34,123 nucleotides of DNA from Betaproteobacteria bacterium (lineage in GTDB: Bacteria > Pseudomonadota > Gammaproteobacteria > Burkholderiales > SG8-39). The DNA lies in NCBI GenBank assembly GCA_947479645.1, contig CANKAJ010000044.1, positions 1-34,123 of the forward strand, written 5' to 3'. This document shows positions 1-9,027 of the stretch, piece by piece; the stretch's first letter is position 1; every line of letters starts with the position of its first letter. The notes beneath the pieces are model-generated. The model was not told the origin of the DNA, did no database searches, and saw nothing but the letters and a program-made list of their open reading frames with translations. The position numbers and the translations under genes were made by a program.

Positions 1-566
1 GCCGGACCGCCGCCCTTGTAGGGGACGTGCACCATCTGCACACCGGTCATGCTGTTGAACATTTCACCGGCGAGATGGGGAGGCGTACCGATTCCGGCCG
101 AGGCAAAATTGAGCTTGCCCGGCTTCGCCCTGGCCAGATCAATCAGGTCCTTGATGGTTTTCACGGGCACCGCCGGATGCATGACCAGGATGCTCGGCGC
201 GGTGCCGACCAGGGTAATGTGCGCGAAGTCCTTGAGCGGATCGTAAGGCAATTTGAGATAGAGGCTGGGATTGATCGACAGCGAGGCCGTTCCCGAGAAC
301 AGGATGGTGTAGCCATCTGGCGCCGCCTTGGCGACGATGTCGGTACCGATGATGCCGCCGGCACCGCCGCGATTGTCGAGGACAACCTGCTGGCCCAGCG
401 GTTCGCTGATCTTCTGCGCGAGCAGTCGCCCGATGACATCGTTGGGTCCGCCGGGCGGGAAGGGCACCACCATGCGGATGGGGCGGTTTGGATAGCTTTG
501 TGCCTGCGTGGCATACGGTTGTAGCAGGGCGAGCGCGATGGCGCCCATGATGGACAGCATTTTCAT
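1..566 (-). CDS. Bug-family (TctC) periplasmic solute receptor, C-terminus cut by window edge
   Basis: This gene reads leftward and runs off the left edge, so about 188 N-terminal residues are visible. The ATG at 566 begins MKMLSIMGAIALALL, a signal peptide ending near TQAQ. The mature part shows the family marks in order: PFPPGGPND (first ligand-binding loop), DNRGGAGG, IVAKAAPDGYT, a central domain with LPYDPLKDF, GIGTPPHLAGE, and VHVPYKG at the cut. Bug proteins are two-lobed periplasmic binding proteins that capture carboxylates or similar small organic ligands, classically for TctAB transporters. No membrane subunit is nearby. It is divergent from the FmdB-like gene at 732. The family assignment is secure; the ligand is unknown. 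Confidence 0.93.
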   Translation of the reverse strand, partial: MKMLSIMGAIALALLQPYATQAQSYPNRPIRMVVPFPPGGPNDVIGRLLAQKISEPLGQQVVLDNRGGAGGIIGTDIVAKAAPDGYTILFSGTASLSINPSLYLKLPYDPLKDFAHITLVGTAPSILVMHPAVPVKTIKDLIDLARAKPGKLNFASAGIGTPPHLAGEMFNSMTGVQMVHVPYKGGGP

Positions 567-731
567 TGCGAACATTCCAATTACATTTGAAGAATATGGG
601 TATTGTGCATCAATTCGTCAAATTGAAGACTGGACGCATTTGTTGCTTTGTCGCGATGTGCTGTGCCGGACCGGTGCTGGCGCTAGAATAGGCGTTCGCA
701 TCACTCTCCTGATTCATTCGGATTCCTGATC

Positions 732-1010
732 ATGCCGATTTACGAATATGCTCCGCTCTCCGGAGATTGCCAGCAGTGCCATGGTGTTTTCGAAGTGTTT
801 CAGCGAATCGCCGACGACAAGCTGACGCAGTGCCCAACTTGTTCCCAGGCCTGCGAGCGTCGCATCAGCGCAGTTGCGCTGGGCGGCAAGTATTCCACCT
901 CCAACAGCGCAGTCGAGAAAGCCGGCTTTACCAAATATGAACGCTCGGAAAAGGGTGTCTACGAGCGAACCGCGGGGAAGGGCGGTCCACCCATATTGCA
1001 CAGGAATTAG
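732..1010 (+). CDS. FmdB-family zinc-ribbon protein
   Basis: A 92-residue protein starting MPIYEYAPLSGDCQQC. The MPIYEY start followed by two CxxC knuckles (C13/C16 and C34/C37, with a further C41) is the hallmark of the FmdB/CxxC_CXXC_SSSS family of small zinc ribbons, named after a putative regulator of the formamidase operon. The tail is polar and looks unstructured, as is usual for the family. Function is not established; a regulatory or nucleic-acid-binding role is commonly assumed. It stands alone between a divergent Bug gene on the left and a Bug gene 134 bases downstream, with no clear link to either. Confidence 0.88.
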   Translation: MPIYEYAPLSGDCQQCHGVFEVFQRIADDKLTQCPTCSQACERRISAVALGGKYSTSNSAVEKAGFTKYERSEKGVYERTAGKGGPPILHRN

Positions 1011-1144
1011 GCCGCGCTGCCTCGACCGCAACGAAGGCGAATAGCGCAGCAATTTCCCATCGCGTTCGTCAACAGGTTCTGGCAAGCGATAAATTGAAGT
1101 TCACATTACGACGTGCTGAAATTATCTTTGTAAGGATGCACAAC

Positions 1145-2122
1145 ATGATTGCTCGCCGCTGTTTCTTCGCATTAGCCCTCACAGCCAGTTTGATTGGTGT
1201 TTCCCAGCCCGGTTGGGCGCAGAACTTCCCGCGCAAGGAGGTCAGGTTCATCGTTCCCTATCCGCCGGGGGGCATTACCGATATTCTCGCCCGCAAGCTG
1301 GGCGAAAAGCTTGCGCTCGCGTGGAGTCAGACGGTGTTGATCGACAACCGGCCCGGTGCCAATGGCAACATGGCGGCACAGATGGCGGCGCGCGCGGAGC
1401 CCGATGGACACACCATCTATATGGGTTTTCTGGGAACACACGCGGCCAACGCGAGCCTCTATGCCGATCTCGGATATGACCCGGTGCGCGATTTCACGCC
1501 GGTCAGTCTGGTTGCCAACGCGCCCATGATGCTGACCATCCATCCGTCGGTACCGGCAACGACAACTCAGGAGTTCATTGCCTATGCACGCGCCAACCCC
1601 GGCAAGCTGAACTTCGGTTCTTCCGGCACTGCCGGTGCTTCACATCTGGCGCTGGAACTGTTCAAGAGCCTGGCCAAAGTCAATATCGTGCATGTTCCCT
1701 ACAAGGGCACGGCGCCTTTGACCGTTGATCTGTTGGCAGGGCGCATCCAGGGCTATTTTGACGTTCCGATCACGGCGGCCGTGAACGTGGAGTCGGGCCG
1801 TATTCGCGCATTGGCGGTAGCCGATAACCGGCGCAGTGCGCGTCTGCCCAATGTTCCTACCGCGGTCGAGTCCGGGCTACCTGATTTCCTGTTTACCACC
1901 TGGCTGGGCGTGCTGGCCCCGGCGAAGTTGCCCTCACCCATACTCACGAAAATGAATCATGACATCGTGACCATCGTGCGCAGTGCGGATTTTGTCAGCT
2001 GGTGCGCCGAGAAAGGGCTGGCGACCTTGCCCTCCACGCCGGAGGAGTTCGCGAAATTCATCGTATCGGAGACCGACAAGTTTGCGCGTGTGATCCGCGA
2101 AGCAAAGATCACGCTGGAATAG
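1145..2122 (+). CDS. Bug-family (TctC) periplasmic solute receptor
   Basis: A receptor of 325 residues. I place the start at ATG 1145 because AAGGA (1132-1136) lies about eight bases upstream; ATG 1136 and TTG 1094 are in frame but badly spaced from it. The signal peptide is MIARRCFFALALTASLIGV, ending near GWAQ. Family motifs: PYPPGGITD, DNRPGANG, a diverged AEPDGHT in place of APDGYT, GYDPVRDFTPVSL, GTAGASHLALE, VHVPYKGTAP, GVLAPAKLPSPI. It sits 47 bases before an SDR gene, with an MFS transporter following, suggesting a three-gene transcription unit for uptake and oxidation of one substrate. The ligand cannot be read from the sequence. Confidence 0.93.
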   Translation: MIARRCFFALALTASLIGVSQPGWAQNFPRKEVRFIVPYPPGGITDILARKLGEKLALAWSQTVLIDNRPGANGNMAAQMAARAEPDGHTIYMGFLGTHAANASLYADLGYDPVRDFTPVSLVANAPMMLTIHPSVPATTTQEFIAYARANPGKLNFGSSGTAGASHLALELFKSLAKVNIVHVPYKGTAPLTVDLLAGRIQGYFDVPITAAVNVESGRIRALAVADNRRSARLPNVPTAVESGLPDFLFTTWLGVLAPAKLPSPILTKMNHDIVTIVRSADFVSWCAEKGLATLPSTPEEFAKFIVSETDKFARVIREAKITLE

Positions 2123-2169
2123 CCGCGATGACCACTGAACAGATAACAGATTACTTAAAGGGTTGAACC

Positions 2170-2958
2170 ATGAGCATTGCGGAATTTGACCTGACCGGTC
2201 GCAAGATACTGCTGGTCGGCGCTTCGCGTGGCATTGGGCAAGGCATCGCCGAGGTGCTGGCCGAGGCGGGCGCGGACGTGGCCATTGCTTCGCTGAGCCT
2301 CAAGAGTGCGGCCGCAGCCGCGAGCAAGATTGTATCTACGGGCGGCAGGGCGGTGGCGTATGCCGCCGACGCGACCCGGTATGCGGATATGGAGCACCTT
2401 GCCGCAACGCTGCGCGACAGTTTTGGACCGATTGATGTGCTGGTGAACTGCGTGGGAGATTCCATCGGCAAGCCATTGGTACCCAGGCCGGGACAGACGG
2501 AGCAGGGCATGAGCGAGGCCGAGTGGCGCTCCATCCTGGATATCAACCTGACCCAATCCTTTAACGGGTGCAAGGCGTTCGGACCACACTTTCTGCAGCG
2601 GCAGCGTGGCGTCATCATCAATGTGTCCGGCATCGCCGCGTTCCGGGTGAGTCCGCTGCGCTCTGCCTACGCCGCGGCCAAGGCCGGCGTCGTGAGTTTT
2701 ACCGAGTCCATGGCGATGGAGTGGGCGCCGTATCAGGTGCGGGTCAATTCCATTGCGCCGGGCTTGTTTCCCGATCCGTTGCAGATGAGTGCGGAGGACT
2801 TTGACAAGCGCATGGCGCAAGCGAAGACCAGAGTGCCGCTCGGGCGTGTTGGTCGCATGCGCGAAGTGGGTCTGCTCGCGCTGTATCTTGCATCGGATGC
2901 GTCCGAATATGTGACCGGGCAGACCTGGTGCATTGATGGTGGCCTCAGCGTGGCTTGA
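2170..2958 (+). CDS. SDR-family NAD(P)-dependent oxidoreductase
   Basis: A classical short-chain dehydrogenase of 262 residues. The nucleotide-binding motif GASRGIG is at residues 17-23, NCVG replaces the usual NNAG, the catalytic triad is S153, Y167 and K171 (SAYAAAK), and the C-terminus GQTWCIDGGLSV is the standard SDR ending. It would oxidise or reduce an alcohol/carbonyl pair, as in the FabG or 3-hydroxyacyl group; the exact substrate is unknown. A ribosome site, AAAGGG, lies upstream of ATG 2170. It lies between a Bug receptor and an MFS transporter on the same strand, so I infer a shared catabolic role. Confidence 0.93.
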   Translation: MSIAEFDLTGRKILLVGASRGIGQGIAEVLAEAGADVAIASLSLKSAAAAASKIVSTGGRAVAYAADATRYADMEHLAATLRDSFGPIDVLVNCVGDSIGKPLVPRPGQTEQGMSEAEWRSILDINLTQSFNGCKAFGPHFLQRQRGVIINVSGIAAFRVSPLRSAYAAAKAGVVSFTESMAMEWAPYQVRVNSIAPGLFPDPLQMSAEDFDKRMAQAKTRVPLGRVGRMREVGLLALYLASDASEYVTGQTWCIDGGLSVA

Positions 2959-3079
2959 TGTTTGCGGCGAGAGTGGCGGTGGTGGTTGACCTTTGCCTCC
3001 TGGTGCCATGAGATAATTTCACTCGTAGTACTCCTGTTGTCCCGGCAATCGATACGGGGCCATTTCAAGAAGAGCGGCT

Positions 3080-4228
3080 TTGCCTTCCGTCTATTTTCCT
3101 TTCACGCTGGCTTTTTTCACTGTCACCAGCGTTCGCGGTGGACGGATATTGCTGGCCTTGTACGCATTGCATCTGGGTGCCCAGCCATTCACGGTGGGTT
3201 TGCTTGCGGCCATGTTCTCGGCGCCGCCCATGCTGTTGTCCTACCAGATCGGCAAGCTGACCGATCGTTTTGGAACGCGCTGGTTGCTGATGATCGGCAT
3301 TGCGGGCAGCGCCATGGGGCTACTGGTGCCTTTTTTTGTGCAAAGCCTGTCGTCGCTGTTTATTGCAGCCATCATGAATGGCGTCGCATTTGCGTTCTTC
3401 AATGTCTCCCTGCAGAACGCAGTCGGGCTGCTGAGTACCGCCCAGACCCGGGTCAGGAACTATGCCAACTTCACGCTGGTGGTTGCGGTGGCCCAATTCA
3501 TCGGCCCGCTGCTGGTGGGTTTTGCCATCGATCACGTCGGACATTCGACCAGTTGCATTTACATCATCATGATCGCAGTGGTGCCGGTGATACTGCTGTT
3601 TCTGCGTGGCAGCGGACTGCCTGCGGGCACCGGAAAACCTGCGAAGTCCGGCGGGAGCATGCTGGAGCTGCTGTCGGATCCGGGCGTGCGCCGGGTGCTC
3701 GCCATCAGCAGCCTGATGATGACGGGATACGATCTTTTTCTTTTCTACATGCCGATCTACGCCCACAGCATCGGACACTCGGCATCGACGATCGGGATCA
3801 TCATCGGCACCTTCTCGGCGGCATCGTTTGTCGTGCGACTGCTGCTGTCGCGATTGCTCGACCGTTTCTCGGTAGAGCAGGTGCTTTCCTGTGCGTTCTA
3901 TATCGGGGCAGCCGGCTTTGTTCTGGTTCCGTTTGTGCAGAACGCGGTTCTGCTGTGCGTCGTTGCATTTGTATTCGGGCTGGCCATGAGTGTGGGGCAG
4001 CCGATTACCATGACTTTGTCATTCAGCAACGCTGCCGAAGGCCGCTCCGGCGAAGCCATGGGGATGCGCCAGACCATCAATCACCTGACCCGGGTGGTTG
4101 GCCCCATGGTATTCGGCTCCATTGGTTCGGCGTTCGGATTGTTCCCGGTGTTCTGGATCAATGCAGTGATGCTGGCCTCGGGAGGTGCTTTCACCAGGCC
4201 GGGCAAGCTGGAGACAAAGGATCGCTGA
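3080..4228 (+). CDS. MFS transporter
   Basis: A major facilitator superfamily permease of 382 residues with about 12 hydrophobic segments. Loop 2-3 carries the MFS signature region (YQIGKLTDRFGTRWLL, residues about 55-70), repeated in weaker form in the second half (LLSRLLDRFSVEQ). The start is a TTG at 3080 preceded by AAGAAGAG; no better in-frame start exists upstream, and the protein begins within the first membrane helix, as is common. It follows the SDR gene by 121 bases and converges on the next Bug gene. It could export or import the compound handled by the upstream genes; the substrate is unknown. Confidence 0.9.
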   Translation: MPSVYFPFTLAFFTVTSVRGGRILLALYALHLGAQPFTVGLLAAMFSAPPMLLSYQIGKLTDRFGTRWLLMIGIAGSAMGLLVPFFVQSLSSLFIAAIMNGVAFAFFNVSLQNAVGLLSTAQTRVRNYANFTLVVAVAQFIGPLLVGFAIDHVGHSTSCIYIIMIAVVPVILLFLRGSGLPAGTGKPAKSGGSMLELLSDPGVRRVLAISSLMMTGYDLFLFYMPIYAHSIGHSASTIGIIIGTFSAASFVVRLLLSRLLDRFSVEQVLSCAFYIGAAGFVLVPFVQNAVLLCVVAFVFGLAMSVGQPITMTLSFSNAAEGRSGEAMGMRQTINHLTRVVGPMVFGSIGSAFGLFPVFWINAVMLASGGAFTRPGKLETKDR

Positions 4229-4272
4229 GTCCGGTTGTCCGCGACTCACAATACATTTCGGGCCTGCGAGGT

Positions 4273-5268
4273 TTATTCCTCGAGTTTGATGCCGATGTCC
4301 CTGATCACGCTGCGCCAACTGTCATTCTCTTTAGCAATGTGCTGCCGGAATTGCTCGACCGTGCTGCCGACAACGATGCTGCCTTCTTCGGTGAGTTTGC
4401 GCGCGATATCCGGTGACTTGGCGGCTTTGGCGAGTTCGGCGCTGAGTCGATTCAGGATGGCGACGGGCGTGGCCCCAGGGGCCATATAGCCCAGCCAGCC
4501 GGAATAGTTGTAACCGGTAGCGCCCTGTTCGGCGGCGGTTGCTATGTCCGGAAACAGTGCCAGGCGTTCGGTCGTGCTGACGCCGATGATCAACAGTTTG
4601 CCTGTCTTGAGGCTGGGCAGGGCCGACATGGGCTGTGCCAGCGTGGCCTGTACCCGGCCGGTGTTAAGGTCGGTGTAAATGGCTGAAGCGCCCTTGTAGT
4701 GAACGTAGGTCGTGTTGATGCCGCTGGCGTGATGCAGCCAGGCACCCGCCAGATGTATGGCGCCGCCGACTCCGGTGGTGGCGAAATTGATTGCGCCGGG
4801 ATTGGCCTTGGCATAAGCAATGTACTCCTTGACGGAACGTGCCGGCAGCGAAGGATGCACCACCAGCAGGTAGGGCCGCTTGCTCATCAGCGAGACTGGC
4901 GCGAAATCTTTTTCGTGGTTGTATGCGAGGTTCTTGTGGATGTAAGGGGAAATCGTAAATGAGGAGGTTGTCATCAGCAGCATGTAGCCATCCGGTGCTG
5001 CTTTGGCGACGTAGGCATAACCGATGGTCGAGCCTGCACCCGGGCGGTAGTCGTAGATGATCTGCTGGCCGGTGTTCTCCGTGATCTTCTGCGTGTACAT
5101 GCGGGTTTCCAGCTCGGTTGCACCACCTGCGGCAGCGGGAATGAGCATGGTCAGCGGCTTTGCCGCATACGCATCGACAGGCGGTCGCTGGGCGATCACG
5201 GCGCCGGCCGTCAGGAGCATGCTGAGTACACTGAGCAGGCGGCAGGCAGTGTGCACTTTATTGTTCAT
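4273..5268 (-). CDS. Bug-family receptor, divergent subgroup (AGGATE loop)
   Basis: A receptor of 331 residues. ATG 5268 is preceded by AGGAGAGAG at good spacing, so the upstream TTG at 5292 is unlikely. The signal peptide runs to GAVIAQRPP. Instead of the usual PGGxxD loop it has PAAAGGATELETR, followed by MYTQKITENTG, YDYRPGAGSTIG and YVAKAAPDGY. This pattern is shared with the genes at 5843, 9224 and 20814. The C-terminal lobe is normal (VHYKGAS, YMAPGATPVAIL, GIKLEE). No enzyme gene is adjacent; it converges with the MFS gene. Family membership is certain; the altered loop suggests a different ligand class. Confidence 0.92.
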   Translation of the reverse strand: MNNKVHTACRLLSVLSMLLTAGAVIAQRPPVDAYAAKPLTMLIPAAAGGATELETRMYTQKITENTGQQIIYDYRPGAGSTIGYAYVAKAAPDGYMLLMTTSSFTISPYIHKNLAYNHEKDFAPVSLMSKRPYLLVVHPSLPARSVKEYIAYAKANPGAINFATTGVGGAIHLAGAWLHHASGINTTYVHYKGASAIYTDLNTGRVQATLAQPMSALPSLKTGKLLIIGVSTTERLALFPDIATAAEQGATGYNYSGWLGYMAPGATPVAILNRLSAELAKAAKSPDIARKLTEEGSIVVGSTVEQFRQHIAKENDSWRSVIRDIGIKLEE

Positions 5269-5521
5269 TTGCTCTCTCCTTGTGGCAGGCAATCATGCCG
5301 GCATAATCCGGATGATCCTGTCTTGCAGTCATAAATAGAATAGCGCATGAGGAGCTGGTTGCTATTCGTCCCTGCAGATCGCATTCATTTCAACGCAGGA
5401 TAATTCATGTTCCGGAGAAATTCATCATGAACGATTTGTGCAGGTCAGTCCAATACATGCTGATGGCCTGTTTTTCAACATTGTTTCCAGTGCTACCAAC
5501 CCGGGGCCGGATATCTCGTGA
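5269..5521. other. Intergenic region without recognisable gene
   Basis: This stretch lies upstream of the leftward Bug gene and presumably holds its promoter. I see no protein similarity, RNA gene or strong inverted repeat. It leads directly into the acyl-CoA dehydrogenase remnant. Confidence 0.5.
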
Positions 5522-5732
5522 CTCAATATCTGGTCATCGGAAACCACGATGCGCCTCAACGTGCTGATGCTGGAGGCCGCCAACGGCGCGCGGGTACTGA
5601 CCGAGGAACAGGATTTCGGCGGCCGATGTGTTCGGCAGCGACTGCATGATGTTCCCCGGCCTCATCGCCTCTGGCACCAACGACATCCAGCGCAAGGTGC
5701 TGTCCAAGCGCGTGCCGGGACTGCCAGGCTAG
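5522..5732 (+). pseudogene. Remnant of acyl-CoA dehydrogenase C-terminus (frameshifted)
   Basis: Two reading frames together resemble the last 60-70 residues of an acyl-CoA dehydrogenase. The first (from about 5522, including the ATG at 5549) reads SSETTMRLNVLMLEAANGAR and continues to about 5620. The second (frame of 5625) reads DCMMFPGLIASGTNDIQRKV, then LSKRVPGLPG and TAG at 5730-5732. The block IASGTNDIQR...LPG closely matches the conserved end of acyl-CoA dehydrogenases (G-T/S-x-E-I-Q-R...RVLGLPR). The frame change near 5612-5625 and the missing N-terminal 300 residues mark it as a dead fragment. The C-terminal half is convincing; the first half is weaker. Confidence 0.6.
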
Positions 5733-5798
5733 CCCGGCTCTTCGCCGGCTCGCCGATGCCGTGACCAACAGGCTTATTGCAGATCGTGCCTTGATCGT

Positions 5799-5816
5799 TT
5801 CCCTTGTCGAAGGGAA
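5799..5816 (-). terminator. Hairpin, probable terminator of the leftward Bug gene
   Basis: TTCCCTT (5799-5805), loop GTCG, AAGGGAA (5810-5816): a perfect 7-bp stem about 25 bases beyond the stop of the Bug gene at 5843-6820. There is no clear U tract, so termination strength is uncertain. Confidence 0.5.
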
Positions 5817-5842
5817 CCTTCTTCTCCCGGTGCTCGCCTGCC

Positions 5843-6820
5843 TTACTCCAACACGATATTGTTGTCCTGCACCACCCGCTTCCACCGCTCCACTTCGTTG
5901 GCGATGAACTTCCCGAGGTAGTCGGGCGTGCTCAATACCATCATCGCCCCGCCGCTCTCGGCCATTTTCTGTGCCACCTCTGGAGACTTCCCGGCCCTCA
6001 CGAATTCGGCGTTGAGTTTGTTCACGATGGCCGCAGGCGTCCCTGCCGGCGCGAAAAAACCCGTCCAGCCCAGATATTCATAACCGGCCACGCCCTCCTC
6101 GATGAGCGTGGGCACGTCCTGCAACATGGGATGACGTTCGGTACCGGTGGTGGCCACCACGCGCAGCTTGCCCGACTTCACCATGGGCAAGCCGATCTCG
6201 GGGGTCATTACGGTGGCCTGCACGCGCCCGCCGATGAGGTCCACCGCCGAGGGCGTCACGCCCTTGTAGGGCACGAATGTGACGCTGGTCTTGGTAAGGC
6301 CATGCAGCCAGGCACCCGCCAGGTGAAAGACACTGCCTGCACCGAGTGTCGCGAAATTGAGTTGCCCCGGATGCGCCTTGGCAAAAGCGATGTAATCCCT
6401 GCCGGTCTTGAAAGGCTGCTCCGGATTCACCACCAGCAGCATGGAACGCTTGCTCATCAGCGTGATCGGTGCAAAGTCCTTCACTGGATCGTATGTGATG
6501 TTCCTGACGGTCGCTGCGGACACCGTGAAGCTGCCCTGCCCCGGGCAGATGGTGTAGCCGTCAGGCGCCGACTTCGCCACGTAGGTGGTGCCGGTGATGC
6601 CGCTGTTGCCCGGCTTGAAATCCAGCACGAAGGGCTTTCCCGTGTTCTGGCTGATCTTCTGGGTATAGAGGCGTGACTCGAATTCGGCGGGCCCGCCGGC
6701 GCTAAAGGCGATAACCACTGTCACCGGCCGGCTCGGATAATCGCCTGCGCCCTGGGCCGCAACCGCGCCGGACACCGTAGCCAGTGCCAATCCCGTCAAA
6801 TTTGCCAAGAAAAGATTCAT
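5843..6820 (-). CDS. Bug-family receptor, divergent subgroup (AGGPAE loop)
   Basis: A receptor of 325 residues. ATG 6820 is favoured over the in-frame GTG at 6829, because GGGAG lies about ten bases from the ATG but almost touches the GTG. Signal peptide MNLFLANLTGLALATVSGAV, ending near AAQG. Motifs: AFSAGGPAEFESR, LYTQKISQNTGK, LDFKPGNSG, YVAKSAPDGYT, TYDPVKDFAPITL, GAGSVFHLAGAW, VPYKGVTPSAVDL, FFAPAGTPAAIV. It shares its loop architecture with the receptor at 4273 and lacks the loop aspartate of classical Bug proteins. It is followed by a hairpin terminator. The ligand is unknown. Confidence 0.92.
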   Translation of the reverse strand: MNLFLANLTGLALATVSGAVAAQGAGDYPSRPVTVVIAFSAGGPAEFESRLYTQKISQNTGKPFVLDFKPGNSGITGTTYVAKSAPDGYTICPGQGSFTVSAATVRNITYDPVKDFAPITLMSKRSMLLVVNPEQPFKTGRDYIAFAKAHPGQLNFATLGAGSVFHLAGAWLHGLTKTSVTFVPYKGVTPSAVDLIGGRVQATVMTPEIGLPMVKSGKLRVVATTGTERHPMLQDVPTLIEEGVAGYEYLGWTGFFAPAGTPAAIVNKLNAEFVRAGKSPEVAQKMAESGGAMMVLSTPDYLGKFIANEVERWKRVVQDNNIVLE

Positions 6821-7007
6821 GAGGCGCACGCTCCCGCAATGAATTGAACGATGCCGGCCATACTAGCAGCCGGATCATGCCATCGCCAGCGCTCCTTTTC
6901 AGGCAGGCAATGGCCCCGGCAGACGGCGCGCATCCATGAAGCGCCCACGGCGCGTCCTCACTAGCATGCAAAAAAATCCTGCGGCGTTTTTTCAACGCGA
7001 GCCTGCT

Positions 7008-7270
7008 TCATTCCAGTTTAATACCCGCGGTCTTGATGACCTTAGTACAACGGTCCAGCTTGCTCTTGAGCAAGGCGCTGTAACTTTTTAGGTGTGGAAG
7101 GCGCCAGCTCAAGACCTTCCTGCGCCATGCGGGCCTTCAGTTCAGGATCCTGCATCAATCGGGAAGGCTCGGTATTGAGTCGCCTGATGATCGCAGCCGG
7201 CGTCTGTGCCGGTGCCAGCACGCCGAACCAGTTCGTCACATCGGTCGAGTAGTTCGGAGGAACTTCACCC
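7008..7270 (-). pseudogene. Truncated, frameshifted Bug-family receptor remnant
   Basis: Only the C-terminal ~85 residues of a Bug receptor survive. From about 7265 leftward one frame reads GGEVPPNYSTD, TNWFGVLAPAQTPAAIIRRL, then a helical segment ending SRLMQDPELKARMAQEGLEL, APSTPKKLQRL. It then stops in frame at 7042, while the family's terminal segment (CTKVIKTAGIKLE, stop TGA at 7008-7010) lies in another frame, so one frameshift sits near 7050-7060. Upstream a TGA interrupts the place where VPTxxEAG should be, and the N-terminal 230 residues and signal peptide are missing. This is a dead relic of the same family as its neighbours. Confidence 0.82.
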
Positions 7271-7734
7271 CCAGCCTCTCACGGAACGGAGTGCCTCCCT
7301 ATCACGAAGAACGCAATCATCAGGGTAAGGCTAACGTGCTGCTGTTTCCGCAGCAGACAAAGTCGTGCCATGATGCCGTCATCGAATGTCACGCACTGCG
7401 CTGCGAACGCCTGCGCTACTAGCACCGCAAATCGGCCTGAGTGTTTGACGTGGCAGGGCAGCGCGGGGTTTGCCATTGTCCGAGCTCGGGTTGATGGTAT
7501 TGCCGTCAAACACCAGCGGTGGGAGCCAAGTGCGTGAATTGCGCACGCTCGAATCTGTGCGGGGGGTGTCGGGTAACCGGCATTCCTGCCGCGATCCCAT
7601 CGGGCGTATGATCGGCAAGCTGGTCACTATCGCAGCCGGTCACTAAAGACGCGATCAAGTCAGTCGGCGCATGATGTCCGCAGGGGTTTCAGATATCGAA
7701 CGTCCCTTTTTCGTATTTCGCGAGGAGAAGTGAG
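7271..7734. other. Gene-poor stretch with no recognised product
   Basis: Short open frames occur on both strands, but none has a ribosome site or recognisable motifs, and base composition does not favour any frame. It probably contains decayed sequence from the deleted N-terminal part of the adjacent Bug relic or other lost genes. The last 20 bases hold the ribosome site (GAGGAGAAG) of the Bug gene at 7735. Confidence 0.45.
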
Positions 7735-8778
7735 ATGAATCACATTTTTCAGGGTCATACCGTTCGTGGGCTTCTTGCCGGGCTGGCGGCAGGGTTATTC
7801 ACCGTTGCCGCGGGGCTTGGCAATGCGGTCGCACAGGGGAACTTCCCCACCCGTGCCGTTCATATTCTCGTGCCTTTTGTCGCAGGTGGGGCGACCGACC
7901 TCGCAGCGCGGGCGATGGCGGAGGGCATGGCACCGCACCTGGGCGTGCCGGTGGTGATCGAAAACAAGCCCGGCGCGAACGGCATGATCGCTAACAACGC
8001 CGTGAAACAGGCCGACGCCGACGGACACCTGATGGTGTACGTGGGCTTGGGAACGATGGTGACCCTGCCGATGATGGATCCTGCATTCAGCAAGATGGAG
8101 AGAATTCCGCCTCCGCAGAACGATTTCCGCATCGTGGCGCTGGGCGCGACCTATGACATCTTGTTCCTCACCGGTGCGCTACACGGCCCCAAATCGCTAA
8201 AGGAACTGATGGAGAAGCTGCGCTCGCCCACGGAGCATGTGACGCATACCACCATCAGCGTCGGTGCGCCGACCGACCTGGCGTGCTATTACCTGGTCGC
8301 GTTGGCCAAGGGCAAGGCGACCCCGGTTCCCTACAAGGGCACTGTCGCGGCCTATCCTGACTTCATCGGCGGGCTCCTGACGTTTGCAGGTGATACGCCG
8401 ACGGCGTCCATTCCGCTCATCAAGCAGGGGCGCTTGCGCGGGCTGGCCGTGATGTCCAAGCAGCGTTTCAAGGATTTGCCCGACGTGCCAACGCTGGCTG
8501 AAGCCGGTGTGCCGGAGATGGAGAATGTGGAGTGGAGCAACTGGGCCGCACTCTATGCGCGCAAGCAGACAGCCCAGGCCGCGATCGACAAGCTCAACGA
8601 TAGCGTCAGGAGGAGCCTGGCGACGCCATCGGTGATCGAGAAGCTCGATCGCAATGGACAGCGGCCGCACGGACTGCTGACAGCCAAAGAGGCACAGGAT
8701 TACTGGGAAAAGCAGGCAGATTCCTGGCGGCCGGTGCTGCGCGCCATCGGAGCGCTTGCAACTGATCAGGCGAGGTAA
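7735..8778 (+). CDS. Bug-family periplasmic receptor, diverged central lobe
   Basis: A receptor of 347 residues. ATG 7735 follows GAGGAGAAGTGAG, a strong ribosome site. Signal peptide about residues 1-34, ending NAVAQG. The first lobe is classical: PFVAGGATDLAAR and IENKPGANGMI. The usual APDGYT is replaced by DADGHLM, the central lobe contains an unusual stretch (MERIPPPQNDF) before the second-lobe strand, and the GxGxxxHLAGE motif is replaced by ISVGAPTDLACYYL. VPYKGTVAAYPDF and VPTLAEAGVPEM are retained. It is therefore a full-length Bug-like binding protein with an altered second ligand loop. No adjacent enzyme is intact. The ligand is unknown. Confidence 0.9.
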   Translation: MNHIFQGHTVRGLLAGLAAGLFTVAAGLGNAVAQGNFPTRAVHILVPFVAGGATDLAARAMAEGMAPHLGVPVVIENKPGANGMIANNAVKQADADGHLMVYVGLGTMVTLPMMDPAFSKMERIPPPQNDFRIVALGATYDILFLTGALHGPKSLKELMEKLRSPTEHVTHTTISVGAPTDLACYYLVALAKGKATPVPYKGTVAAYPDFIGGLLTFAGDTPTASIPLIKQGRLRGLAVMSKQRFKDLPDVPTLAEAGVPEMENVEWSNWAALYARKQTAQAAIDKLNDSVRRSLATPSVIEKLDRNGQRPHGLLTAKEAQDYWEKQADSWRPVLRAIGALATDQAR

Positions 8779-9027
8779 TGATCCGGAATACGATCAATCT
8801 ATTGAGGATCGTGGTTATCGGCTGGCGGAGGAATTGATCGAGTTGGCAGGCGAGCCTATGCCCGATGGCTTGGATGGTCCTGGCATGCACCGCGTGGGTG
8901 CAAAGAGCGCGGTTACGCGTGGACGTTTGCAAGTGGGCAGCAAGCAAGCTGCGTCCCAGCGAAACTCGCGCAGCCGTAGCCTCGGTGAATGACTGATCAT
9001 TGCGATAGCCTTCACCCCTAAGCACCT
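8779..9027. other. Unassigned sequence between Bug gene and IstB remnant
   Basis: Open frames exist on both strands here but none shows a known motif or a convincing ribosome site. The stretch may be the flank of the lost IS21-like element or other decayed DNA. Confidence 0.4.

Noticed and set aside
2962-4416. Long open frame of 484 codons overlapping the MFS gene in another frame
   Set aside because: It has no protein-family signals, is rich in His, Cys and Arg typical of out-of-frame reading, and the MFS frame in the same DNA shows clear membrane helices and signatures.
8756-8992. Plus-strand frame of 78 codons after the Bug gene at 7735
   Set aside because: It overlaps the Bug stop, has no ribosome site and shows no recognisable motif.
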